64,000 nt of DNA from Protopterus annectens (lineage: Eukaryota > Chordata > Ceratodontiformes > Protopteridae), in NCBI RefSeq assembly GCF_019279795.1, contig NC_056729.1, positions 1,865,319,911 to 1,865,383,910 on the forward strand, read 5' to 3'. Below, in pieces: positions 1-9,580 of the stretch. Positions within the stretch are counted from its first letter, which is position 1, and each line of letters starts with the position of its first letter. The notes under the pieces are model-generated. The model was not told where the DNA came from and ran no database searches. It saw only the letters and a program-made list of their open reading frames with translations. Both the position numbers and the translations under genes were made by a program.

Positions 1-372
1 AGACGCCAGGCCTGGCTCCGGCACTGTGACTTCGCGGAGATCTTCAAAGCGACCTTCGCGAATGCCCCCTTCGATGGTTCTGCCCTTTTTGGCAAAACGG
101 TTCACGAAACGCTTGTCCAGAGCGAAAAGGATGGGAAGACGATGTCTGCCGTCGGAGTCCGCTTCTCAGCTCCCCAGAGATCCTTCTCGAAGAACCAAAA
201 GGGACAGAAGAAGATGTGGTTCCGGAAATCGCAGCAATCCCAACCTGCTCCGGACAACCAGTCCTTCCGTGGCAGAGGAGGACAGGGTGGTCGCCGTCCT
301 AGAGGCAGAGGGGCTCCTAGGAACTTTGGGTCCAGAGAACCTTTCTATGACAGACCCACGCAGCACCCCTGA
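1..372 (+). pseudogene. DIRS copy A gag, C-terminal part
   Basis: Frame 1 is open from the first base to a TGA at 370-372. It starts in the conserved DIRS gag segment around RQAWLR and ends in a basic, glycine- and arginine-rich tail (RGRGGQGGRRPRGRG), as expected for a nucleic-acid-binding Gag terminus. The stop overlaps the next ATG as TGATG, so gag and the RT frame are directly abutted, which could allow reinitiation. The N-terminal part lies outside the window. I call it a pseudogene because the rest of the element is broken; this particular stretch shows no stop. Confidence 0.75.
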
Positions 373-1418
373 TGGGTTACCCGGCTGCTCCTCTCTGGAG
401 GCAGTTGGGGTGCTTTTCGAGGCACCTGACATCATGGGAGTCAATCACGTCAGACCGTTGGGTGCTTCGGGTGATATCCAGAGGCTATTCAATGCCCCTT
501 CACAGGATTCCCAGATCCAAAAACCTCCCCGATGTACCACCCGATCAACGGGAGGTAGCAGCTGTGGAAATCGCACAGCTGCTAACAAAAAGAGCCATCC
601 AACATGTCCCCCGAGATCAGACCGGATCAGGGTTTTACTCCAGGTTCTTCTTGGTGCCAAAAAAGACGGGGGACTTAAGACCGATCATGGACCTGTCACA
701 ACTGAACCTGTCTGTAACCAAACAAAAATTCCGGATGATCACCTTACAATCTATCCTCCCCCTTTTGTGGGAGAACGATTGGATTTGCTCTATAGACCTC
801 AAGGACGCGTACTACCACATTCTAATGGACAGACGGTCCAGGAGGTTCCTTCGCTTCTGGCTGGGAGCCAGGCACTACCAGTTCAGGGTCCTTCCCTTTG
901 GTCTCACCTCTGCCCCCAGGGTGTTTACCAAGGTACTTGCAGTGATAGCGGCCCACCTGAGGCTCCAGGGAATACAGGTGTTTCCATACCTGGACGACTG
1001 GCTCCTTACAGCGTCATCAAGGCATGTACTGTACTCAGCCAGGGACTATTTCCTTCATATAGCCCCTCACCTGGGCATCACCATAAACCGAGAAAAATCT
1101 TCCCTGGCCCCCACACAGCTTATAGATTTTATAGGAGGAAGATTGGACACAAGAAAAATGCGGGCATTCCTCACTGTAGATCGACTGTCCAACCTGAGGT
1201 GTCATATCACGGCCATCTTAGAACCTTCTCCGACTGCAGCTATGGTCCTGAGGGCCCTAGGTTCAATGGCGGCAGCCATCCCACTCCTCCTCCACGCTCA
1301 ACTACACATGAGGATCCTTCAATGGACCCTCCAGGTCCAATGGTCCCTGCTTTACCTTCCTCTCAACAGCCTGATAGCCATCAGCAGAGCATGCAAGTGC
1401 TCCCTGTTCTGGTTCTGA
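372..1418 (+). pseudogene. DIRS copy A reverse transcriptase
   Basis: A 348-residue open frame carries the RT palm and fingers in order: a VPKKTGDLRPIMDL block near residues 95-109, IDLKDAYYHI near 140-150, LPFGLTSAPRVF near 173-185, and the catalytic YLDDW box encoded at 987-1001. The two active-site aspartates are present. In intact DIRS elements RT runs directly into RNase H. Here the frame stops at 1418 and the RNase H motifs continue in frames 2 and then 1, so at least two indels separate the domains. The ATG at 372 overlaps the gag stop. RT identity is certain; the assignment to DIRS rather than gypsy rests on the RNase H and recombinase that follow. Confidence 0.85.
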
Positions 1419-1860
1419 CAGGGAGACCCTTCGGTACTGCATTCCCCCTAGCCACAGTGACCACGGACGCTTCTTGCCTCTGGTGGGGTATTCAGCGGGC
1501 AGGATTGTCCAAGGCACGTGGAACAGTTCAGAGACCTCCCTGCATATAAATGTTCTGGAGATGAGGGCAGTGGTATTAGCGTTGCAAGCACTACACAGCC
1601 TTCTTTCTGTAGTAACTATTGCTATCCAGACAGACAACATGTCAGTAGTCTGGTACATCAACAAACAGGGGGGGACCAGGTCCTACCCCCTTTGTCGAGA
1701 GGCCATGAGAGTATGGGAATGGGCAATCTCCACCAACCGCTTTCCTGTGGCAACGCACATTCCGGGAAGGTCCAACATTCTAGTGGACAAGCTCAGTTGC
1801 ACCATTCTTTCCCCTCACGAATGGTCTCTCAATTCTCTAGTAGCAAAGCAGATTTTTGCC
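1419..1860 (+). pseudogene. DIRS copy A RNase H domain, frameshifted
   Basis: The RNase H catalytic acidic residues can be followed across two frames: the TDAS aspartate (1466-1468, frame 2), the glutamate of NVLEMRA (1558-1560, frame 1) and the aspartate of QTDNMS (1633-1635, frame 1). The HINVLEMRAV block is characteristic of DIRS RNase H. The change from frame 2 to frame 1 lies near 1485. A further shift between about 1850 and 1900 moves the coding sense into frame 3. The domain would degrade the RNA strand of the hybrid during replication, but it could not be made from this copy as it stands. Confidence 0.8.
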
Positions 1861-1879
1861 ACCTGGGGGCAACCCTGTT

Positions 1880-2227
1880 GGCATCTTTTGCTTCTCCTCA
1901 AACGCCAAATGCACAGTTTCTTCGCCTACTTCTATTCGGGAATCCCAGAGACGCCCTGGTGCATGCTTGGCCTCCTGGTCTCCTATACGCTTATCCTCCT
2001 CTTCCTCTAATGCAAAAACTATTACAGAAAGCCAGCAGTTTGGGGAGCAGAATGATTCTCATTGTCCCATTCTGGCCTTCAACCATGGATCCCTTATGTA
2101 TGGTCTCACTGAGTGAATCCTCCCTGATTCTAGATCCAATTCCGGATATCATTTCCCATCCTCAGGGGCTTCCAACTCAACCTTCACACTCTGAAATTGA
2201 CAGCTTGGCTGCTCCAGTTCCATCCCT
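1880..2227 (+). pseudogene. DIRS copy A region between RNase H and recombinase
   Basis: Frame 3 continues with a DIRS-like segment rich in proline and tryptophan (WPPGLLYAYPPLPL, then an ILIVPFWP-type block), which in DIRS elements lies between RNase H and the tyrosine recombinase. The frame reaches a TAA at 2235-2237, but from about 2228 the DNA is already Penelope terminal-repeat sequence, so that stop is not the element's own. Compared with the part that resumes at 9086, roughly 150-200 residues of the recombinase N-terminal half are missing (estimate from family layout). Confidence 0.6.
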
Positions 2228-2323
2228 AAGCACATAAAACTCAGACACAGAAATCTCCAGGAAGAATGAGCGCTTTCGGGTAACACCCTTCATCAGATTA
2301 ACAAACATTCTCATTCTAACAGA
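2228..2323 (-). repeat. Inverted PLE terminal-repeat fragment
   Basis: These about 96 bases are the reverse complement of 8878-8972, with near-perfect identity by eye. They run straight into 2324, which continues as a direct copy of about 8957 onward. The junction creates a short palindrome around ACATAAAACTCAG and CTGAGTTTTATGT. This is the inverted flank typical of PLE insertions. Confidence 0.75.
2268..2296 (-). ncRNA. Hammerhead ribozyme core, inverted copy
   Basis: On the - strand this reads CTGATGA (2290-2296 on +), a GGGT/ACCC stem II with a GTT loop, then GAAA and GCGCTC. It is the same core as at 8907-8935 and the same type reported in PLE terminal repeats. One adenine sits unpaired between CTGATGA and stem II. 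Activity is not shown. Confidence 0.6.
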
Positions 2324-2452
2324 ATCTGAGTTTTATGTGCTTTTATTAAACTCATTTTGGATATCAAGCTGTGTTCTGCCACGATTTTTTCTGCATTTGG
2401 TCTCTTTTTTACGTTTTGGCAGGACTTAGGTGAGGCACTATACTGAATTTTG
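2324..2452 (+). repeat. Left PLE terminal repeat (direct)
   Basis: The sequence matches about 8957-9089 in the same orientation, differing at a handful of positions (for example ATATCAAG against ACTTCAAG, and GAGGC against GAGAC). The two copies bracket the PLE block, as pseudo-LTRs do. The left one lacks the hammerhead part in direct orientation because it joins the inverted fragment there. Confidence 0.7.
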
Positions 2453-2706
2453 TATACTGATATTTTTTTTTGTATTTATTGCCTCACAAGCTTTAGAGGA
2501 CATTAAGTCAAGGTTTTTTCATATATATCTGTAGCAATAGGAGATGGCTAAAGAAAATAGATGTTCAAACACTGTGTCTCATAGGAACATTTTACCTATG
2601 GATAATCCATTAAATATGGAACTTTGGAACTTTGGCCTAAGGAATCAACAGGTTTGGCTGACTTGTTCCTTGGCTAATACTGATAAAACTCTTTGATGAT
2701 TTACCT

Positions 2707-2870
2707 GAGACTTTAATTATAAAGCACTAAGGTTGCAGCGCCTTGCAGTGGCAAACAAATCATTTTGAAGTGTTTGAAGTTTGACTCAGAGACTTTAATT
2801 ATAAAGCACCCAGGTTGCAGCGCCTGCAGTGGCAACAACCATTTTGAAGTGTGTTTAAAGTTTGAGTAGT
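2707..2870 (+). repeat. 82-bp tandem duplication in PLE 5' region
   Basis: GAGACTTTAATTATAAAG begins at 2707 and again at 2789, and the about 82-base units align along their length (GGTTGCAGCGCC, CAGTGGCAA, CATTTTGAAGTG in each) with small indels. It lies upstream of the degenerate PLE coding region, so it is probably 5' untranslated sequence. Confidence 0.7.
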
Positions 2871-2889
2871 CTTAGAGGCATGAGGGGTT

Positions 2890-3800
2890 CTGGCGCATGC
2901 ATGCCCACTTAGGAGAGAGAGATATCCCCGAGCTAGTTATAACAGTGGCAACTTATCAACATACGCACTGGCTTGACAGTACATGGAGTTGCTCAATAAC
3001 TTTTCGACCAGAAATAATGTCATTGAAAACGATGATAAATTTCCTGCAACACAAGTTGGAAACTGACTTTATAGAGCAAGGCATATACAACTTCTAGAAC
3101 AGCAATTTGCCAGCCTACGCGAGAATGATGAGAAGCTCAAATCCCAAAGATGAACAAACTTAAGAGGGACCAGGTGATTTTTTCTAAGGAACATCTTGTT
3201 TGGCTCGTAGGTTTCAATCTAACCTGAAATATCGTTTTGTTAATTTGTCGGTTCAAAGCTACAAGAGCCTGCGGAACCGAAGTGACTAAAAGGCAGAGCA
3301 GTTGGCGCAGCAGGTCTGAAGCAACACACAGTGCATGCATACCATGGTAGAACGGCGGACTCCACACCAAGTCACCGAGGTGGCAGGGACGCCCACAGAA
3401 GCATGTTTGCCCTTCCACAGAACAGTGGGTACCATTCATCCCTTGAGGTGAATGAGGGATTGTCAATTTCCAATGTTGGCAATAGCGGTCACTGAGGAGG
3501 CCAGGCTGGGGAGCTTTAGACCGAAGAAATGTGTCTGAACCACGTAACATTTTTACGCTTTTTCCAGCCACCGAAGAAGGATGGAGGGTCTCCCCTCATG
3601 GACCAGGGATTCCAACAGCAACTGAGACACTAGATTGACTGGTACGTTGGTTGTTGCTGGATACTATTGTTTACAATTTATCCACAGCTATATGTTTTCT
3701 AGAAGAAAGTGAAGTTTTAACAAGGGTTCCAACGCTTGCTACCCAGTCAAGGAAGTGTATATTAATGATGTTATAATGGACATTATGTTAGTTTTCTTCC
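2890..3800 (+). pseudogene. Degenerate PLE coding copy
   Basis: From about 3360 to 3800 the DNA parallels the coding sequence of the two better PLE copies. The CACCGAGGTGGCAGGGAC block, an SLEVNEGLS-coding stretch, the PKKDG-like basic stretch, and SQGSVY near 3750 all have counterparts at 6038-6361 (- strand) and 6413-6720 (+ strand). Many stops and frameshifts prevent translation. 2890-3360 is compatible with the upstream part of the same ORF (LEQQFASLRENDEKL-like) but I cannot confirm it. Similarity ends at about 3800, where - strand sequence of another PLE begins. Confidence 0.6.
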
Positions 3801-4367
3801 CAGAATAGCAGCAACAAGGTAGGGACCACTTAAAATACACAATAAGTACTACAAAGTCCAAATAATGCGAAAATTCTTCTTTATTCCATAGAACAAAACC
3901 AGACGACAGAATGAAGCAAAATACTCATCAGATAACAACATTACCCCAACAGAATTGAACACACTAACTGTCATCAAATTACAAACAACAGACTACTATC
4001 AATAAATATCATTCAAACCTCGGTTTCATTACAAGCTCACCATTCATTTCAGCTTCTCTATTAGTTCAGCAATACCAGTTTCGGGATATTAATGGCTCAA
4101 ATCGTTAAATTAACGTGTTAAACGTGCTACCATTCTCGGCTAGAACTAAGATGTTTTAAAATGACCCGAAAAGCAGCCACACAGCATTGCGCCGACACTC
4201 GCCAACAAAACGCTGTCTCGCAGGTACAGCCTCACCGTGCTTACCGCGAGTGCCGCAGCGGCCCCGACACGCGCAGCGTCAAAGCGACTGCCTGTTTTTT
4301 AGTAAAGAGTGTTCTCGCCGCTAATATATTTATATTTGCCGTACAGTTGTTCCTACTGGTTTTGCGT
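3801..4367 (-). mobile_element. 3' end of a diverged PLE family
   Basis: Read on the - strand, the segment shows the same order of landmarks as the PLE 3' end at 8790-9010: GTTTGAATGA, a GTTAGTGTGTT block, TTCTGTT, a CTGATGA (3925-3931), then an AATAAAGAA...TTTGGACTT stretch like TTATTAAACTC...TTTGGACTT. The wording is clearly different, so it is a related family or an old copy, and the ribozyme GAAA segment is missing. About 4180-4367 is CpG-rich and I do not recognise it. Confidence 0.4.
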
Positions 4368-6355
4368 TACTGGTCAAAATATTCCAGTTTTTTGCTACTA
4401 TGTCACATATACCTTAATATTACTACTATATAAACATAAACTTGAACCTCGGTGCTTCACATCTGTTCCAAGGACCATCATTAGTAGTGTTATTTGGTAG
4501 CCATGGTCTAAATCTCCTCCTATTAGTGCTGCTTCAACACCTGTGACCTTGTTGATGATGGTAGATTTGTATCCTCTATCTAAAATGCCTGCAACCTGGC
4601 TACCTTCATCTTCATATTCAGTGAATCATCTGTTAAATCTCGACAACCTACCTACTTGTCCGATGATGGAAATGTAAACCTGGGGTGCATGCTGTTAAAA
4701 TGCAAAAGTGTATTCTTCCAGCAGTCCTTTCTGTACAAAGCGAAGAAAGCCCTATAGGTGTTTGTTCTATATGCGTATCTAAAAACTCTAAGCTGAATGT
4801 GAACAGTTAACAGTGAATCTGAGGAAGTGGTGGTGGAATGTAAGTTTGTAACAAAGGTATCAAGGAATCTCTCCCCTTCCACAAAATAAAAATGTCGTCT
4901 ACAAAACGTTTATACAGCTCAATATGTTGTAACCACCTGACATCCTTCATAAACGATGTCTTCTCCCAATAGGACAAGACCAAATTTGCATGAGTGTTGG
5001 CACAGGGTTCCATAGCCACCCCATGTGCCTGTCTATAAACCTGTTGTATACCTAAAAAAACATTGTTTTCCAGGACTAAAGATAACAATTGTTGTATAAG
5101 GCCTACTTTAACAACACTCATGCCCATGCCCCGTAAAAGGGAACCAATTGCTGTAATGCCATATTCATTACTGATGACTGTGAAAAGATTCTGAATATCC
5201 ATGGATACCATCAGGTAATACCCTACTGCATGGTCACGCTGGATATTACCCAATGCCCTCAAAAAATCGCCCGTGTCACTTAAAATATCAGGAATTTTAT
5301 CCACATAGGGTCTTAGCATAGTCTCCAGCCAGATAGAAATGTGTTCTGTGACCCAACCTCTGCCAGATACAATGGGTCTGAGAGGTGGATCAAACAATGA
5401 CTTGTGTATCTTGGGTAATGCTTTAAAAACTGGAGTCACCACATTTTCTATCAACAAAAAATGAAAGAGATCCTCACTAATCTCCATGTTATTGTGCAGG
5501 TATCTCAACCTGTTATGTACCCCATCCACAACCTGTTTCACTTCCAAGGGATTGATGGGGATATAAGTGGCTCCATCAGATAGTAACTCCTTAATCTTAT
5601 TTTGATAAAAGACAGTATCTAAAACAACAGCGCCTCCTTTATCTGCCATTTTGATAGTTAAATCTGTGTTACTCAAATCTATCATAGCCCTGCATTGTGC
5701 TGGTGTAATATTGAAAAACCTCTCTGTGTTTTTTTCTGAAAAAGTTTTAACAAATCCTGCTCACAACATTTGATGAACGTTTGCAGGTTGGCTGAAAAGT
5801 GAGGCAAAAAGGTGCTTGGTTGTCTCAAACTATTTTGTTGTGAGGAATTATCACCAAAGAGCTGTCTAAGAGAAACATTCCTACAAAATAACATAATGTC
5901 CATTATAGCATCATTGTATACACTTCCTTGACTGGGTACAAACGTTAGACCCTTATTTAAAACTTCACTTTCTTCTACTGTCAACATATGGCTGGATAAA
6001 TTGTAAACAATAGTATCAGCAACAACAGCATTACCAGTCAATCTAGTGTCCTCCGCTTGCTGTTGGAATCCCTCCCTTCGCTGAGGGACCGCTTCCACGC
6101 TCCCTTCTTCTTCACCGGCACTGGAAAAAGCGCTAAAAAATGTTGTGGTTCAGACCGCATTTCTTTCGGTCTCGCTCCCAACCTGGCCTCCTCAGTGACC
6201 ACTTCCTTATCGCCAACATTGGAAACTGACAATCCCTCATTCACCTCAAGGGATGAATGAGTACCCACTTGTTCTGTGGAAGACAAACATGCTTCTGTGG
6301 ACGTCCCTGCCACCTCGGTGACTTGGTGTAGGTTCCTTCGTTCTACCTGCATGTT
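4368..6355 (-). pseudogene. PLE reverse transcriptase, inverted copy
   Basis: On the - strand, frames at 6038-6361, 5682-6098 and 4807-5685 together cover a Penelope RT: a basic N-terminal part (KKKGAWKRSLSEGR), a long middle part, PKIHK and RPIVSGRG, and the catalytic FVDDIF box (the aspartate codons lie at about 4894-4901). The copy matches the + strand copy at 6413-8246 at nearly every position. It has its own lesions: a lost glycine-threonine region in the VAMG...PCAN motif, a frame change just after the catalytic box near 4860, and frame breaks near 5690. It stops before the zinc-binding and GIY-YIG endonuclease part, so it is 3' truncated. It extends further at its 5' end than the + copy (to about 6355). 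Confidence 0.8.
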
Positions 6356-8246
6356 ATGCATACTGTGTGTTGTCGAACCTGCTGCTGTAACTGCTCTGCC
6401 TTTCAGTCGTCACAGGTTGGGAGCGAGACCGAAAGAAATGCGGTCTGAACCACAACATTTTTTAGCGCTTTTTCCAGTGCCGGTGAAGAAGAAGGGAGCG
6501 TGGAAGCGGTCCCTCAGCGAAGGGAGGGATTCCAACAGCAAGCGGAGGACACTAGATTGACTGGTAATGCTGTTGTTGCTGATACTATTGTTTACAATTT
6601 ATCCAGCCATATGTTGACAGTAGAAGAAAGTGAAGTTTTAAATAAGGGTCTAACGTTTGTACCCAGTCAAGGAAGTGTATACAATGATGCTATAATGGAC
6701 ATTATGTTATTTTGTAGGAATGTTTCTCTTAGACAGCTCTTTGGTGATAATTCCTCACAACAAAATAGTTTGAGACAACCAAGCACCTTTTTGCCTCACT
6801 TTTCAGCCAACCTGCAAACGTTCATCAAATGTTGTGAGCAGGATTTGTTAAAACTTTTTCAGAAAAAAACACAGAGAGGTTTTTCAATCTTAACACCAGC
6901 ACAACGCAGGGCTATGATAGATTTGAGTAGCAACACAGATTTAACTATCAAAATGGCAGATAAAGGAGGCGCTGTTGTTGTTTTAGATACTGTCTTTTAT
7001 CAAAATAAGATTAAGGAGTTACTATCTGATGGAGCCACTTATATCCCCATCAATCCCTTGGAAGTGAAACAGGTTGTGGATGGGGTACATAACAGGTTGA
7101 GATACCTGCACAATAACATGGAGATTAGTGAGGATCTCTTTTGTTTTTTGTTGATAGAAAATGTGGTGACTCCAGTTTTTAAAGCATTACCCAAGATACA
7201 CAAGTCATTGTTTGATCCACCTCTCAGACCCATTGTATCTGGCAGAGGTTGGGTCACAGAACACATTTCTATCTGGCTGGAGACTATGCTAAGACCCTAC
7301 GTGGATAAAATTCCTGATATTTTAAGTGACACGGGCAATTTTTTGAGGGCGTTGGGTAATATCCAGCGTGACCATGCAGTAGGGTATTACCTGATGGTAT
7401 CCATGGATATTCAGAATCTTTTCAGTCATCAGTAATGAATATGGCATTACAGCAATTGGTTCCCTTTTACAGGGCATGGGCATGAGTGTTGTTAAAGTAG
7501 GCCTTATACAACAATTGTTATCTTTAGTCCTGGAAAACAATGTTTTTTTAGGTATACAGCAGGCTTATAGACAGGCACAGGGGGTGGCTATGGGTACCCC
7601 CTGTGCCAACACCTATGCAAATTTGGTCTTGTCCTATTGGGAGAAGACATCGTTTATGAAGGATGTCAGGTGGTTACAACATATTGAGCTGTATAAACGT
7701 TTTGTAGATGACATTTTTATTTTGTGGAAAGGGGATAGAGATTCCTTGGATACCTTTGTTACATACTTACATTCCACCACCACCTTCCTCAGATTCACTG
7801 TTAACTGTTCACATTCAGCTATAGAGTTTTTAGATACACATATAGAACAAACACCTAGGAGTTTTTCTTCTCGCTTGTACAGAAAGGACTGCTGGAAGAA
7901 TACACTTTTGCATTTTAACAGCATGCACCCCAGGTTTACATTTCCCAACATCGTCCAGGGACAAGTAGGTAGGTTGTCGAGGATTTGTACAGATGATTCA
8001 CAGTATGAAGATGAGGTAGCCAGGTTGCAAGGGCATTTTTTAGATAGAGGATACAAATCTACCATCATCAACAAGGTCACAGGTGTTGAAGCAGCATCTA
8101 ATAGGAGGAGATTTAGACCATGGCTATCAAGTAACACTTGTGATGGTCCTCGGAACAGACGTGAAGCACCAGGGTTCAAGTTTATGTTCACATATACTAG
8201 TAATATTAAGGGGATATGTGACATAGTAGCAAAAAACTGGAATATT
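4368..8246. repeat. Large inverted repeat formed by two PLE copies
   Basis: Left arm 4368-6184 is the reverse complement of right arm 6413-8246. The inner ends read CTCGCTCCCAACCT and AGGTTGGGAGCGAG. The spacer 6185-6412 is unique to the left copy's 5' extension plus about 57 bases unlike either arm. Arms of about 1.8 kb with only scattered differences make a strong potential cruciform. Confidence 0.8.
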
Positions 8247-8842
8247 TTGACCAGTGAAGAAGGTACCAAAGCTATTGTTGGGAACAAGCCTATTTTTGGC
8301 TTTAGGAGAAATAAGAACCTCAAGGATATTCTTGGCAGAGAGAGACATTTTCACTCTCTTCCCTTTAAGAGCAAACCAGGTAGTGTCCCTTGTGGCACTT
8401 GTAAAGCTTGCACTCACACTGATCAGAATACCATCTATACACATCCTGTCACGGGTAAGCTGTTTGAATTTAAGGCTAGAGCCACCTGCAGGACAAAAGA
8501 CCTTGTTTATTTAGCAGAGTGTCAACAATGCTGTGGTTTTTATGTGGGGAAAACCAACTGTTTTTTCAAGGTCAGGATTTTAAAACATCTTAGTTCTATC
8601 AGGAATGGTGATGTACATAATGCTTTGTTTAAACACATTGAACAAAATCCAACACATTTCTTTAAGTTTAGAGCCATTGTAAATATCAAGTTGAGCAGTG
8701 GGGGGGGGGGGGTGATATAAAACAACATACTGAACTAATAGAAGCTAAATGGATAATTGAGCTTATGGCTCATAGAACTCCAGGTTTGAATGAAAATGTT
8801 CCAATGAAGCCCGCCCTTAGGAATAGGCGGGTCTGTTACTGA
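6413..8842 (+). pseudogene. PLE RT and GIY-YIG endonuclease, + copy
   Basis: This is the most complete PLE copy. Frame 6500-7435 holds the N-terminal and finger part of RT. A 2-base loss at about 7425 (CTTTTCAGTC, where the inverted copy has CTTTTCACAGTC) ends it. Frame 7476-8720 continues with the palm (FVDDIF, 7701-7715), the VAMGTPCAN motif, a cysteine-rich linker (CGTCKAC) and a GIY-YIG nuclease with YVGKT at 8541-8555. A run of about 12 G at 8700-8711 breaks the frame again. After it another frame reads through IEAKWIIELM and PGLNE, the end typical of Penelope nucleases, to TGA 8840-8842. A CCCGCC/GGCGGG hairpin (8809-8830) lies at the coding end. Penelope RT/EN copies RNA into DNA at nicked target sites. 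Confidence 0.85.
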
Positions 8843-9089
8843 TTTTATCAAATTTTATTGGTAGTTAGTGTGTTTAAATTCTGTTAGAATGAGAATGTTT
8901 GTTAATCTGATGAAGGGTGTTACCCGAAAGCGCTCATTCTTCCTGGAGATTTCTGTGTCTGAGTTTTATGTGCTTTTATTAAACTCATTTTGGACTTCAA
9001 GCTGTGTTCTGCCACGATTTTTTCTGCATTTGGTCTCTTTTTTACGTTTTGGCAGGACTTAGGTGAGACACTATACTGAATTTTGGATA
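8843..9089 (+). repeat. Right PLE terminal repeat (3' end)
   Basis: This non-coding 3' part begins after the endonuclease stop, contains the hammerhead core at 8907-8935, and shares 8957-9089 with the left terminal repeat. DIRS recombinase coding sequence can be read from about 9086, so the element ends there. Confidence 0.7.
8907..8935 (+). ncRNA. Hammerhead ribozyme core in PLE terminal repeat
   Basis: CTGATGA (8907-8913) is followed by an extra A, a 4-bp stem II GGGT/ACCC closed by GTT, then GAAA (8926-8929) and GCGCTC. This gives a 2-bp stem III and a UC cleavage position. The AAT just before the core can pair with the ATT just after, starting stem I. A very short stem III after GAAA is what is described for PLE-type hammerheads. 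The extra A next to stem II may weaken it. An alternative 8-bp pairing, AGAATGAG (8885-8892) with CTCATTCT (8933-8940), competes. Confidence 0.65.
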
Positions 9090-9504
9090 CAAATATAAAA
9101 ACAAAGGAGAATATAAACTGCATTCCTTAGATGTTCATAGACAACTGCGTTTCTACATTCACAGAACAGCTGGATATAGACAATCCGATCAACTGTTCTT
9201 CTCCTTTGCAAAATTCGCACTGGGTAAGGCAGTCTCTAAGGTCACTTTATCAAAGTGGATTTCTAATTGTATCTTGCAGGCTTATGACACCTCAGGAAGG
9301 CCAGCTCCTCAGAGAATTACAGCACATTCTACAAGAGCAGTATCTACTTCTGCTGCCTTTAAATCTAGAGTACCATTAGATGATATCTGTGCAGCAGCCA
9401 CTTGGACCTCATCTCATACTTTCATTTCACATTACAAAGTGGACATTGTTTCCAGAGGGAGAGCATCCTTTGGCTCTGCAGTGCTCCGGAAAATCCTTCC
9501 ATGA
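9086..9504 (+). pseudogene. DIRS copy A tyrosine recombinase, C-terminal half
   Basis: One open frame from about 9086 to TGA 9502-9504 encodes LDVHRQLRFYI, an SDQLFFSF block, AHSTRA and WTSSHTFISHY. These fit the catalytic half of DIRS-type tyrosine recombinases: the HxxR pair is encoded at 9325-9336 and the nucleophile tyrosine at 9433-9435, with KVD following. The recombinase would integrate the circular DNA intermediate without making target duplications. The N-terminal half is missing at the junction with the PLE block. The orientation agrees with 1-2227. It could also be the relic of a separate DIRS copy, but that is less economical. Confidence 0.8.
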
Positions 9505-9580
9505 CGGCCGTCCAAGATCCAGGTAGCTGGGGACTCTGTCCCACAGGTTGCAGATAAATGAAGTCTTCCTACTTAAGATT

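Larger units (their letters stand above)
1..2227 (+). mobile_element. DIRS retrotransposon copy A, left part
   Basis: Three consecutive DIRS coding blocks are visible on the + strand: the end of gag, an RT with a YLDDW catalytic box, and an RNase H with the DIRS-type HINVLE and QTDN motifs. A short stretch of the region leading to the tyrosine recombinase follows. The element enters the window already inside gag, so its left terminal repeat lies outside. It breaks at about 2227, where Penelope-type sequence begins, and recombinase sequence in the same orientation resumes at 9086. DIRS elements replicate through reverse transcription and integrate with a tyrosine recombinase rather than a DDE integrase. 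This copy has at least three frame changes and is dead. That both halves belong to one element is inference from order, strand and domain content. Confidence 0.85.
2228..9089. mobile_element. Composite Penelope-like element block inserted in DIRS copy A
   Basis: This 6.9 kb block separates the two parts of DIRS copy A. From left to right it holds an inverted fragment of the PLE terminal repeat (2228-2323), a direct terminal-repeat piece (2324-2452), 5' non-coding sequence with an 82-bp duplication, a heavily mutated + strand coding copy (about 2890-3800), a diverged PLE 3' end on the - strand (3801-4367), a - strand RT copy (4368-6355), and a + strand RT plus GIY-YIG copy with its 3' terminal repeat (6413-9089). 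PLEs are known for partial tandem and inverted arrangements and for hammerhead motifs in their long terminal repeats. Whether this formed in one event or several is not decided by the sequence. Confidence 0.8.

Noticed and set aside
26-1549. 507-codon frame at the window start
   Set aside because: It is a shadow of gag and RT of DIRS copy A, apart from a short RNase H stretch near its end that belongs to the true sense.
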